Shown: positions 7,386 to 14,638, counted from the stretch's first letter. The stretch is DNA of 18,662 nucleotides from JARIHD01 sp964610985 (GCA_964610985.1 CAZSZJ010000025.1:1-18662); one strand, 5' to 3'. Translations and numbers: made by a program. The notes: generated by a model not told the origin, from the letters alone.

Positions 7386-7772
7386 CTACATTTGACGAAC
7401 GCCAAGCACTTCGTTGACGATGGTTATAACTTGCGCCGGTGTGTGATGCGCCTTGACGACATATCGGTCAACATGTAAAAAACGAAGCGCTTGTGGCGCT
7501 TCGTCACGACTAATGTTGGTTAGCACGATTACTCGTGCTTTGCTGCCCCACGGCTGCGCTCGCATAATGGCCAGCATCTCTGTTCCGCTCATTACGGGCA
7601 TCATGAGGTCAAGTAGGATAATGTCAGGCGACAGTTTTTCGACTAACTCCAACCCCTCGGCCCCGTTATTGGCGGTAGCAACCTGAAAACCTTCTCGTTC
7701 CAGCTTGAGCTGGTACAAATATTGCAAGTCGTGGTCATCTTCCACGACAATAGCTTTTAGACTAGTGGCCAT
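7386..7772 (-). CDS. Single-domain response regulator (CheY-like), paralogue of the next gene
   Basis: The 128-residue receiver-only protein has acidic residues in 'VVEDD', phospho-acceptor Asp55 in 'LLDLMMP', Thr85 in 'VLTN' and Lys107 in 'VVKAHHTP'. No DNA-binding or enzyme domain follows. The open frame extends 33 codons further upstream, but the ATG at 7772 gives a standard receiver N-terminus and is preceded by the Shine-Dalgarno GAGGGCAG, so this start is preferred. It is upstream of, and probably co-transcribed with, 6953-7324. The matching SDs and sequences show a tandem duplication. Confidence 0.9.
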   Translation of the reverse strand: MATSLKAIVVEDDHDLQYLYQLKLEREGFQVATANNGAEGLELVEKLSPDIILLDLMMPVMSGTEMLAIMRAQPWGSKARVIVLTNISRDEAPQALRFLHVDRYVVKAHHTPAQVITIVNEVLGVRQM

Positions 7773-7901
7773 CTGCCCTCTATCGTCATAATTGTTTGTC
7801 AATTGTTTAACCCTATAAGTAGTATCACAGTTTTCTCGTTGGCCGCAATAGAATATACAGGAAACGGCCACGTGCTCCTGGTGCAGTGATTTATGTCACT
7901 A

Positions 7902-7930
7902 TTGACATTTTGGGCTATTCATAGTACTAT
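7902..7930 (+). promoter_or_regulatory. Promoter with consensus -35, upstream of a leader/terminator and the AAR-like gene
   Basis: TTGACA (7902-7907), a 17-nt spacer, TACTAT (7925-7930). Transcription would start near 7937, about 127 nt before the start codon at 8064. An intrinsic terminator lies between them. Confidence 0.75.
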
Positions 7931-7936
7931 AAAGTG

Positions 7937-8016
7937 TACCTTATCGTTACAGGTAAGTTGCAAATTAGAAGACTTAGAACGACACCGAGCGCCAAAAGCG
8001 CTGGTGTCGTTTTTTG
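7937..8016 (+). ncRNA. Candidate attenuator leader RNA or free small RNA
   Basis: The interval from the predicted start to the terminator gives an RNA of about 80 nt. It holds a small hairpin TACCT-TATCGTTAC-AGGTA (7937-7955 region), a short A-rich linker, and the terminator. Either the RNA is released as an sRNA, or read-through is regulated to express the gene at 8064. I do not recognise a known riboswitch class. Confidence 0.4.
7978..8016 (+). terminator. Intrinsic terminator in the leader of the AAR-like gene
   Basis: Stem AACGACACC (7978-7986) pairs with GGTGTCGTT (8003-8011). An inner AGCGC/GCGCT stem lies around a CAAAA loop, with a single G bulge, followed by a run of T. This is a strong rho-independent terminator placed before the gene, not after one. 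Confidence 0.85.
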
Positions 8017-8063
8017 TTTCTCTAAAAGGTGGAGAGCACCAGAAAGATTAGGGTGTCATCGTC

Positions 8064-9644
8064 ATGACAGCAGTTCCTATTGAAGGATACTCCCCGATTA
8101 TTGATAGAACGCCTTATGGGCGTAATCTAACATTGCTCACTAACGAGCAGTCCGGCCCTTATCGCGAAGGTGAGGTGAGTCGGCAATTATTTGATGAATA
8201 TTTCGAGCTTCGTGACGAAGCACTTACTGTTAAGAAAGCCCAAGGCGAAGAACTAGAAGATGTGCAAGAGGCTGCGCGTGGTTTTTTGCTAGAGACGGGC
8301 TTAGTTGACCTACCCGTTGAGCTCGACGAGCGCATCAACTATTACACTGCATACGACGAAGAATCGACGCGTAAGAAAATCCTCGGCTTTGTAGACTATC
8401 TAGAGCGCAATCATGCCGACAAGGTAAATAGAGTAGAACTTGAAGCAACACGTGCATTTATAGACAGCACCTACGCCATGCACCAGGATAGTCCTGCAGA
8501 AGACAAAGTTATGAAAGATGCCGATGGCTCGTTCGCCTTTGTGGTGCCTGCCCGGGTTGGCCGGGATCACGCCGACTACGGCAAGGAGGTGGAGCCGGCA
8601 CTCCCTGCCCTACGATATGTGCCGAACGAGTTGCGCGCCGCGATGATGGCCGGTTTGCCGCCGTTTGTAATTGATATGTATCAGAAAACCGAAGATGGCA
8701 AGCGCGGATATTTGGTTTTTGCGCCTGTTTTTGAAGATATGCGTACCGATTTGACCGAAGTTCGCAACCCTATGCAGTATCTGCGCAAAAACGTTAACGA
8801 TGCGGTTGATTTTGCTCACCGTCGTTTTGGCGTAGAAGTTGTTGGCCTTGGCGCAACCCTGCCAGCAATCACCCGTTACGGCAAAGAAATCACCAATCCT
8901 AATGTTATTACTACCACTGGCCATGCCGGTACGGTAGACCTTATTCGTGATACCGTAGAGTTAAATGCTGATGGACGCAGCCTTAAAAAGATTGGCGTTC
9001 TAGGCTTGGGCTCAATCGGCGAATCTATTGTACGGGTAATGGCCGAAGAGCACCCTGAAGCGACGATTGCCGTATATGACAGACAGTCGGCGCTTATTGG
9101 TCGTGCAACCAGGGACGCCGGTTTGCTGGAAAACGGCGAAAAACAGATAATAGGTCTAGAAAACGAAAAAGCCGTTATTGATGCCAGCGAGGTTGTAATC
9201 TCGGCTATAACTAGCCAGCTTGATCTAAAAGATCTTGGTATACAGTCGCTGGAAGGTAAAGTGATTGTTGACGACAGTCAGCCTGGCAGCATGAGCCCCG
9301 AACAGGTAAAAGAGCTGGGCGGCACACTTCTATGGGTAATCGGTCGTGATGTCCACGGGCGGGTAGCTAATCGTCGCGGCTATGATTACGCAACAATGGT
9401 TGACTCCAAGGCCGATGTCTTTGGCTGCGAGGCCGAAGCTGCCTCAATTGCTGCGTATCGTGCTGAACTGCGTACGCGCGGCATGACAGAAAGCATTATA
9501 AACAAGATTACTGATAAAATTGCACTCAAGGGGCCGGTAACGGTGCAGCATGTTCGCTATATGAGTGCTCTCTTTACTAAGTTTGGTATCCTGCCTTCAG
9601 AGCCGCAGGCCTTTGGTTCGCCCGTCGCTCCTCGCCATAGTTAG
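8064..9644 (+). CDS. Rossmann-fold NAD(P)-dependent reductase resembling acyl-ACP reductase, with N-terminal extension
   Basis: In the 526-residue protein, residues from about 200 resemble cyanobacterial long-chain acyl-[acyl-carrier-protein] reductase. Matching features are 'PPFVIDMYQKTEDGK' and 'FAHRRFGVEVVGLGATLPAITRYG', then 'ITTTGHAGT'. The nucleotide-binding loop GLGSIG (314-319) follows, and then 'VIVDDSQPGSM'. 'DVFGCEAEA' has Cys455 where AAR has its thioester-forming cysteine (MFACFAEA in Synechococcus, from memory). By that family, it would reduce an activated acyl group to an aldehyde; the true substrate is unknown. The first 190 residues, helical and acidic, are not found in AAR (about 340 aa). 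No TM segment. The SD (AGGG, 8050-8053) is weak and could pair with leader GACACC. It could instead be another shikimate-dehydrogenase-like oxidoreductase. Confidence 0.55.
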   Translation: MTAVPIEGYSPIIDRTPYGRNLTLLTNEQSGPYREGEVSRQLFDEYFELRDEALTVKKAQGEELEDVQEAARGFLLETGLVDLPVELDERINYYTAYDEESTRKKILGFVDYLERNHADKVNRVELEATRAFIDSTYAMHQDSPAEDKVMKDADGSFAFVVPARVGRDHADYGKEVEPALPALRYVPNELRAAMMAGLPPFVIDMYQKTEDGKRGYLVFAPVFEDMRTDLTEVRNPMQYLRKNVNDAVDFAHRRFGVEVVGLGATLPAITRYGKEITNPNVITTTGHAGTVDLIRDTVELNADGRSLKKIGVLGLGSIGESIVRVMAEEHPEATIAVYDRQSALIGRATRDAGLLENGEKQIIGLENEKAVIDASEVVISAITSQLDLKDLGIQSLEGKVIVDDSQPGSMSPEQVKELGGTLLWVIGRDVHGRVANRRGYDYATMVDSKADVFGCEAEAASIAAYRAELRTRGMTESIINKITDKIALKGPVTVQHVRYMSALFTKFGILPSEPQAFGSPVAPRHS

Positions 9645-9657
9645 ACTATTCCGCTCG

Positions 9658-9666
9658 TGCTATTAT
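9658..9666 (+). promoter_or_regulatory. Extended -10 for the 9674 histidine kinase gene (leaderless start)
   Basis: TGC-TATTAT (9658-9666) ends 7 nt before the GTG start codon at 9674. There is no Shine-Dalgarno. The promoter sits in the 29-nt gap after the AAR-like gene. Confidence 0.55.
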
Positions 9667-9673
9667 TTGGGTA

Positions 9674-11887
9674 GTGGATAATCTTGCTTTGCTCTTAAAT
9701 CCAAATACACTACCCGCGTTGGCTGTACTGGTGACAACCATTGTAGTAATGCTGGGATTCGGTTTAATTGTATTCACCCGTACATCACGCAAAGCCTATG
9801 GCTGGTACTTTGCGATGACCATGCTGGGAATCGGAGCATGGGCCGTCGGAGACATGCTGTTATTGTTGGCGCATGACGAGACCTTGCTTCGGGTCGGTGC
9901 GCAGTTATTCTACATATCACCCATGTTTATCCCTGTTTTTATTTGGTTTTTTGCAATCAGTTTTCCGGAAAATAGATCGATAGGGATTTGGCCGCCGGTT
10001 ATCGCAGGCACTGCGATATTGGCATTTGCAGTCGGCTTCCTATATAACTTTGATTTCTTCGTAAAAGATATCATCATATCCGATCATCTTAATGAGCCAG
10101 TGCCCGCGATGCCGGGTTTTCTTATGTATGCAAGTTTTTTTTCGTTTTTCTTTATCCTGACCTATATTACTTTTTTACGACGAATGCAACAAAACAGGGG
10201 GACAACGCGGGTGCAGGTGGCCTATACCTTTTACGGTGCACTTGTAGCTAGTATCCCGGCCTTGTTCACTAACCTGTCCCTGCCTATGATGGGGAATGTG
10301 TCCTTGATCTGGCTCGGGCCGCTTTCTACACTGTCTTTCGCTGTCGCAGTTACTCTGGCAATTGTAAAACACCGGCTCTTTGATATTCGCTCCTACGCCG
10401 TCCGGTCGGCTGCGTATCTATTAACGCTGTTTGTTGCGGGTATTTTGTATGTTGTTCCGGTTGCGGTGTTGTCTAGTTCGTTGCTGGGCACATCGCTAAG
10501 TGCGAAGAATGTCACCCTCTTGGCACTGATTACACTGGTCGTCGCCTTTCTCTTTCAACCACTTAAACGATTTTTTGATCGAATTACACGAAAATGGTTT
10601 TATCAGGACGCCTACGATCCGCAGGCGTTCCTTAATGCCTTTAACCAAAGCTTGGTAGAAACGATTGACCTGAACAGGCTTCTGGGCACGGCTACTGAGC
10701 TAATTTCTCAGACGATGAAGGCCGAGTACTGTCTGGTGGCGCTAGGGCAGGAGGGCTCAAAGATGCCGCGCATTATTGGCACCCAGGATGCCCGATTTGA
10801 TCTAAAAGACGTGCGGCGAGCGGGAAAGCTGCTTGCTAACAATAAGATAAAGATTATCGTCGCAGACTATTTAATGCCCGATGATGCCCTAAAGTCATTA
10901 ATGGTCAAAAATAGTACGGCCGTCTTGGCACATCTAGGGGGTCCTAGGCAGGAATTGGGCTACATCATCCTGGGGCCAAAGAGGAGCGGTAACGCCTATA
11001 CGCCACAAGACATTAGCGTACTTGACACTGTTGCCAATGAGTTGACTATCGCCATTCAGAATGCCCTCCGTTTCGAAGAAATCCAGGAATTTAACATCAC
11101 CTTGCGCCAGCGTATCGATGACGCCACGCGTAAACTTCGCCACACCAACGAAAAGCTGCGGCAGCTCGACCAAACCAAGGATGACTTTATTAGCATGGCG
11201 TCGCACCAGTTGCGCACGCCGCTGACCTCTGTTAAGGGCTATGTCAGCATGGTGTTAGAAGGCGATGCGGGCAAAGTAACGCCGTTGCAGCGCAAACTGC
11301 TCAACCAGTCGTTTGTGAGTGCCCAGCGCATGGTATATCTGATATCTGACCTCTTGAACGTATCGCGTCTGCGTACCGGTAAATTCGTCATCGAACCGAC
11401 TCCCAGCAACCTTGCCAAGGTGATAAAGGATGAAATTGAACAGTTACAGGAGACGGCCAAGGGTCGCGGCCTCGAACTGACCTTTAATAGGCCCGAAAAA
11501 TTCCCCACACTCATGCTGGACGAGACTAAAATCCGTCAGGTCATTATGAATTTTATAGATAACGCCATCTACTACACGCCTACCGGTGGCAAGATAGAGG
11601 TGAGTTTGGCAGATAAGCCTGATTCGGTCGAATTCACGGTTGCAGACAATGGTATCGGCGTCCCCAAACACGAACAACATCATCTGTTTAGCAAGTTTTT
11701 CCGCGCCCAAAACGCCAAGCGAGCCCGACCTGACGGGACCGGCCTCGGGCTTTTTATGGCTAAAAAAGTAGTCGTTGCTCAAGGCGGCGCGATTATCTTT
11801 AAGAGTAAAGAAGGCCAGGGAAGTACCTTCGGCTTTTCGTTTGCTAAAGAGAAATTGCAACCTCTCCCTCCTGAGTTGACCACTTAA
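9674..11887 (+). CDS. Membrane histidine kinase with N-terminal multi-TM sensor and GAF domain
   Basis: The 737-residue sensor kinase begins with GTG. Residues 1 to about 300 hold around eight hydrophobic segments, consistent with the 7TM-type sensor plus one more helix. A GAF-like domain follows (about 325-460), then a short coiled coil (465-500). The HisKA domain has the phospho-acceptor His511 in 'SMASHQLRTPLTSVKG'. The ATPase domain has the N box Asn626-FIDN630, G1 box 'D658NGIGVP' and G2 box 'G688TGLGLFMAKK'. All catalytic residues are present, so it should be active at the cytoplasmic membrane. The signal is unknown. No response regulator is adjacent on the same strand; the CheY-like pair at 6953-7772 and the OmpR-type regulator at 13787 are candidates. 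The start is chosen by the -10 box 7 nt upstream. Confidence 0.93.
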   Translation: MDNLALLLNPNTLPALAVLVTTIVVMLGFGLIVFTRTSRKAYGWYFAMTMLGIGAWAVGDMLLLLAHDETLLRVGAQLFYISPMFIPVFIWFFAISFPENRSIGIWPPVIAGTAILAFAVGFLYNFDFFVKDIIISDHLNEPVPAMPGFLMYASFFSFFFILTYITFLRRMQQNRGTTRVQVAYTFYGALVASIPALFTNLSLPMMGNVSLIWLGPLSTLSFAVAVTLAIVKHRLFDIRSYAVRSAAYLLTLFVAGILYVVPVAVLSSSLLGTSLSAKNVTLLALITLVVAFLFQPLKRFFDRITRKWFYQDAYDPQAFLNAFNQSLVETIDLNRLLGTATELISQTMKAEYCLVALGQEGSKMPRIIGTQDARFDLKDVRRAGKLLANNKIKIIVADYLMPDDALKSLMVKNSTAVLAHLGGPRQELGYIILGPKRSGNAYTPQDISVLDTVANELTIAIQNALRFEEIQEFNITLRQRIDDATRKLRHTNEKLRQLDQTKDDFISMASHQLRTPLTSVKGYVSMVLEGDAGKVTPLQRKLLNQSFVSAQRMVYLISDLLNVSRLRTGKFVIEPTPSNLAKVIKDEIEQLQETAKGRGLELTFNRPEKFPTLMLDETKIRQVIMNFIDNAIYYTPTGGKIEVSLADKPDSVEFTVADNGIGVPKHEQHHLFSKFFRAQNAKRARPDGTGLGLFMAKKVVVAQGGAIIFKSKEGQGSTFGFSFAKEKLQPLPPELTT

Positions 11888-11982
11888 ATAGGACTGTTCG
11901 TCTCCGTACCGAATTATCTCGATTGTTTTGTTGTCTTTTTGTCAAAATGTGACGGAATCGTTGTTTTAAAATGCGAACATAC

Positions 11983-11994
11983 GGTAACATTACC
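11983..11994. repeat. Short inverted repeat GGTAA-CA-TTACC upstream of the LPxTG gene promoter
   Basis: A perfect 5-bp inverted repeat with a 2-nt centre, located 33 nt before the -35 box. It could be an operator; nothing binds it that I can name. The rest of 11888-12012 is AT-rich and has no gene that I can support. Confidence 0.35.
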
Positions 11995-12012
11995 CTTAAT
12001 ACCCGCTGGTAG

Positions 12013-12052
12013 TTAGCATAAGGATGTTGACAAGACAGGGAGTATATGCTAA
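12013..12052. repeat. 8-bp inverted repeat TTAGCATA / TATGCTAA flanking the LPxTG gene -35 box
   Basis: TTAGCATA (12013-12020) and its exact reverse complement TATGCTAA (12045-12052) are 24 nt apart, 32 nt centre to centre, about three helical turns. The right arm overlaps the extended -10. The arrangement suits a repressor or activator that binds both arms. Part of the right arm is explained by the TGC-TA of the extended -10. Confidence 0.5.
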
Positions 12053-12055
12053 TAT
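12027..12055 (+). promoter_or_regulatory. Strong promoter of the LPxTG surface-protein gene
   Basis: Consensus -35 TTGACA (12027-12032), a 17-nt spacer and -10 TAATAT (12050-12055) preceded by TGC. An alternative TATAAT (12053-12058) overlaps with a 20-nt spacer. A very good Shine-Dalgarno, GGGAGGTGG (12071-12079), lies just before the ATG at 12083. Together they predict high expression. Confidence 0.8.
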
Positions 12056-12082
12056 AATGCATGAACCTAAGGGAGGTGGAAA

Positions 12083-13477
12083 ATGCATGAATTAAACATA
12101 CTTAAGCGTGTACGCAGTGTCGTAACCAAGAAGAATATCTTGGTGTCCAGCGTATTCGTCCTTGCGCTTGCCGGTGCGATTAGCCTCGGCCACGCAACCA
12201 AACAAAGTACGTCTGCGGCAAGTTCGCGTGACTGCTCGGTCAACTCTGTTGACTACAAAGATCTAAATGGTGGTTGTGGTGCTATGTCTCCACAGGAGTT
12301 CATTGCTGACGTTCGTCAGAACGATCCCGGCGATCTCCAGAATACCTATGCCTGGTTTAATTTGTCAGCCGACAAGTACAACCGTTTTGCAAGCGAAGCC
12401 GTTCAGGGCGTCGCCAAGGCCGACGGTACCGTCTGGGTAGACGGTCAAAAAGTTATGGACAACGCCTGGAGCATTGGCCGCACCAAGTTTTGGTACTCTC
12501 AGGACTACCAAATTGGTGGAACAAAGTTCTACAAGAGTAACCATACCCAGGTACTGCAAGGCAAAGATCACGATGTTATGGTGATGTTTGACGACAACGG
12601 TACTGCCGAATTTACCGTCATGAACGCCTGTGGTAACGCTGTTGGTGGCGACAAAGTCCCATCGAGCGCCGCTTGTAAGCAGCTCAACATGACTGCCGTT
12701 ACAGGCAAAAAGAACACCTATAGCTTTACGTCTGACGTCGAAGTAACGGGTAACGCCCAGATCCAGAAAGTTGTGTATACCTTTAGCGACGGCACCGTCG
12801 TTGAAAAGGCTAACGGCACCGAAGCCGTAGAGCACACCTTTGCTAAGAGTGGTACTGTCAAGGTAGAAATCCACGTTAAGTTGCCTGGTGGCAAAATCAA
12901 GATCATTAAGGGTGACAACTGTGTTAAGCAGATTACCGTAAAGATCCCTGTGTACGCTTGTGAGATGCTGGTTCCTACCGCACTCAATGACAAGAAGACC
13001 CAGTTCCGCTTTACCGTAAAGACCCGCCAAGAAAACGCTACCTTGAAAGATGTTGACTTTAATGTTGATGGTAGCACTACCAATGGCGTAGTAACCAAAG
13101 ACGCCCAAGGTAACATCTACAAGGACTACACCTTTGCCGAAGATGGCAAATCTCACAAAGTTGTTGCTAAGGTAAACTTTGACCTCGAAGACCAAGTTGC
13201 CAGCAAGACTTGTGAAGCAACCGTAACTTCTACCAAGGCTCCGGTCTGTGAAGTTCCCGGCAAAGAAATGTTTCCTCCCAACGCTCCTGAATGTGCATGG
13301 TGTCCCGTTCCCGGCAAAGAAAAATTGCCTAAGGATTCACCTGACTGTAAAGAAGCTCCCACTCCTCCCGCTGAACTGCCAAAGACTGGTATGGGTAATG
13401 TGATCGGCTTGTTCGCCGGTACATCCATCGCCGGTGCCGCAGCTCACCGCGTTGTAACGAGCCGTCGCCGCCGTTAG
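12083..13477 (+). CDS. LPxTG sortase-anchored surface protein with PKD-like domains
   Basis: The 464-residue secreted protein starts with a basic N-region and a hydrophobic signal segment (about 19-38, 'ILVSSVFVLALAGAISLGHA'). An extracellular unique domain follows (about 48-190). Two beta-sandwich, PKD-like repeats cover about 195-300 and 300-385 ('YTFSDGT...HTFAKSGTVKVEI' and 'FNVDGST...YTFAEDGKSHKVVAKV'). A Pro/Cys linker has two copies of VPGKExxPxxxPxC starting at Val391 and Val409. The sorting signal is L432-PKTG436, a hydrophobic helix and a RRRR tail, so a sortase should link it to peptidoglycan. Several cysteines in the exported part may form disulfides. The ligand is unknown; adhesion to a host or partner cell is plausible. 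It is a single-gene unit with its own strong promoter, SD and downstream terminator. Confidence 0.9.
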   Translation: MHELNILKRVRSVVTKKNILVSSVFVLALAGAISLGHATKQSTSAASSRDCSVNSVDYKDLNGGCGAMSPQEFIADVRQNDPGDLQNTYAWFNLSADKYNRFASEAVQGVAKADGTVWVDGQKVMDNAWSIGRTKFWYSQDYQIGGTKFYKSNHTQVLQGKDHDVMVMFDDNGTAEFTVMNACGNAVGGDKVPSSAACKQLNMTAVTGKKNTYSFTSDVEVTGNAQIQKVVYTFSDGTVVEKANGTEAVEHTFAKSGTVKVEIHVKLPGGKIKIIKGDNCVKQITVKIPVYACEMLVPTALNDKKTQFRFTVKTRQENATLKDVDFNVDGSTTNGVVTKDAQGNIYKDYTFAEDGKSHKVVAKVNFDLEDQVASKTCEATVTSTKAPVCEVPGKEMFPPNAPECAWCPVPGKEKLPKDSPDCKEAPTPPAELPKTGMGNVIGLFAGTSIAGAAAHRVVTSRRRR

Positions 13478-13539
13478 TAGGCGCCAGGTATATCCCAGGC
13501 GAAAGCTGTGGATAACCGGTAGCCAACGCTCACCAAATG

Positions 13540-13627
13540 TGCTAGAGTAGCTATAACGAGCATTGACTGACCGCTCACAAAAGACAACTCTTAAAACCCC
13601 TCTCCTGCACCGAGAGGGGTTTTTATT
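13540..13627 (+). ncRNA. Candidate small RNA (or 3' UTR of the LPxTG gene)
   Basis: Downstream of the LPxTG stop codon an extended -10-like TGC-TAGAGT (13540-13548) is followed about 45-75 nt later by a strong terminator. This could make an RNA of about 75 nt. Alternatively the whole interval 13478-13627 is the 3' UTR of the surface-protein mRNA. No good -35 is visible. Confidence 0.25.
13593..13627 (+). terminator. Intrinsic terminator after the LPxTG gene
   Basis: A 12-bp perfect stem, AAAACCCCTCTC (13593-13604) with GAGAGGGGTTTT (13612-13623), a 7-nt loop and a T-rich tail. The A/T ends make it work in both directions. It separates the surface-protein unit from the signalling cluster. Confidence 0.9.
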
Positions 13628-13786
13628 TGGACTATCTTTGGTATCACATGATGGGGTACTATATTTCATGAAGCAGGGTAGATATTTAAGATTAAATGCT
13701 TATGCTATCTGTAAATTATTGGATAGTTAATTAAGTTTTAATATTAGCAGTATATTATGTAATCAGAGGAAACTTTCTGGAAAGCC
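13628..13786 (+). promoter_or_regulatory. AT-rich promoter region of the ComQXPA-like cluster
   Basis: About 160 nt without a gene, markedly more AT-rich than the flanks. The best -10 candidates are TATTAT (13753-13758), with TTAAGT (13731-13736) as -35 at a 16-nt spacing, and a weaker TGC-TATCTG near 13701. The Shine-Dalgarno before 13787 is poor (GGAAAG too close, AGAGGAAA too far), so the regulator may be translated at a low level. Confidence 0.45.
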
Positions 13787-14461
13787 ATGAAGATACTGAT
13801 TATTGAAGACAATCGACTCCTTGCCGAAAGCATTAAACGACAGCTGAAGGTCAGTTTCGTAGTCGATATCGCCTACACCGGCGAAGAGGCCATCGAACAG
13901 GCACGCGCTATAGAATACAGTGTGATTCTGCTGGACCTCGGCTTGCCCGATATGAACGGCTACGACGTCTGCCACGAATTACGCGCCGCTCGGCTTAATA
14001 CTCCGATTTTGGTTCTGACCGGTGTGCACGATATAATGAGCAGGGTCAAGCTTCTGGAAGCAGGGGCCGATGACTACGTCACCAAGCCGTTCCATGCCGA
14101 TGAACTGCGCGCCCGTATTACGGCGCTCATCCGTCGGGGCGGCCACCGTGTCGATGAGGAAACAATAAAAGTGGGCGATATGGTTATCGACGTCGGCAGG
14201 CGGCATGTCTACCGCGCAGGTAATTCCATTACCCTTCGCCGCAAAGAATTCGACATTCTCGAATATTTGGTACGCAACCGTGGCCGAACCGTCACACGCG
14301 CAATGATTTTCGATCATGTTTGGGAATCGGGCAAAGAGGGTTGGAACAATACCGTCGATGTCCATATTAAACATTTGCGGGACAAAATTGACCGTCCCTA
14401 TGCCATTCCACTGATTAAAACGACGTACGGCATTGGTTACATGGTCGACGATGCCGAGTGA
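13787..14461 (+). CDS. OmpR/PhoB-family response regulator (ComA-role regulator of the cluster)
   Basis: The 224-residue two-domain regulator has a receiver with Glu7-Asp8, phospho-acceptor Asp50 ('VILLDLGLPDMNG'), Thr78 and Lys100 ('DDYVTKPF'), followed by a winged-helix DNA-binding domain (about 127-222). That domain has 'LRRKEFDILEYLVRNRGRTVTR' as the transactivation-loop and helix region, 'NTVDVHIKHLRDKID' as the recognition helix, and the C-terminal hairpin 'IKTTYGIGYMV'. It should bind DNA as a dimer when phosphorylated, most likely by the kinase at 14639-16036, three genes in the same cluster. In the Bacillus ComQXPA system the regulator ComA is of the LuxR/NarL type, so this is not a ComA homologue but may fill that role. 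The peptide gene starts 26 nt downstream. Confidence 0.95.
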   Translation: MKILIIEDNRLLAESIKRQLKVSFVVDIAYTGEEAIEQARAIEYSVILLDLGLPDMNGYDVCHELRAARLNTPILVLTGVHDIMSRVKLLEAGADDYVTKPFHADELRARITALIRRGGHRVDEETIKVGDMVIDVGRRHVYRAGNSITLRRKEFDILEYLVRNRGRTVTRAMIFDHVWESGKEGWNNTVDVHIKHLRDKIDRPYAIPLIKTTYGIGYMVDDAE

Positions 14462-14487
14462 GCTAATTTCCTTACACTGGGGGTGAT

Positions 14488-14613
14488 ATGAGTGATACAC
14501 TTTTCGCTATTCTTACCAATCCTTCTGTCCGCGACGCCAAAAAAGTCGAAGCTCAGCTGAGCAGCGATTTTCGTGCCGGAAGATGGTGGTGGGGCACAAG
14601 AGAACAACAGTAA
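14488..14613 (+). CDS. 41-residue ComX-like pre-pheromone peptide with Trp-Trp-Trp tail
   Basis: The small ORF begins ATG-AGT-GAT and ends TAA, encoding 41 residues. It has a Shine-Dalgarno-like GGGGGTGAT just before the ATG and fits tightly (26 nt and 25 nt) between regulator and kinase. The N-terminal half 'DTLFAILTNPSVRDAKKVEAQ' has the pattern of ComX leaders: a hydrophobic helix, then N-P, then Lys-rich helix and Glu-Ala (B. subtilis ComX: 'NYFLNYPEALKKLKNKEA', from memory). The tail is G-R-W33-W34-W35-G-T-R-E-Q-Q. ComX is prenylated on a Trp near its C-terminus by ComQ, and a ComQ-like enzyme lies two genes downstream. There is no signal peptide, as in ComX. Its short size makes similarity alone weak; synteny carries the argument. 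Confidence 0.7.
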   Translation: MSDTLFAILTNPSVRDAKKVEAQLSSDFRAGRWWWGTREQQ

Positions 14614-14638
14614 TTTACCAGCTTAAAAGGGTGTATGC

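Noticed and set aside
7773..7871. 33-codon N-terminal extension of the first CheY-like regulator
   Set aside because: Receiver domains start at the later ATG, which has its own SD.
12365..13195. Long antisense open frame (276 codons) within the LPxTG gene
   Set aside because: It is a shadow of a well-supported gene; the product has no coherent domain and no promoter or SD was seen.
13337..13669. Minus-strand open frame over the terminator after the LPxTG gene
   Set aside because: It reads through a perfect terminator stem and has no SD or recognisable fold.
14488..14613. Peptide as a leader or attenuator ORF (Trp-rich) instead of a pheromone
   Set aside because: Consecutive Trp codons can mark trp-operon attenuation, but no terminator/antiterminator pair follows and the downstream genes are a kinase and a prenyl-synthase-like protein, not Trp biosynthesis.
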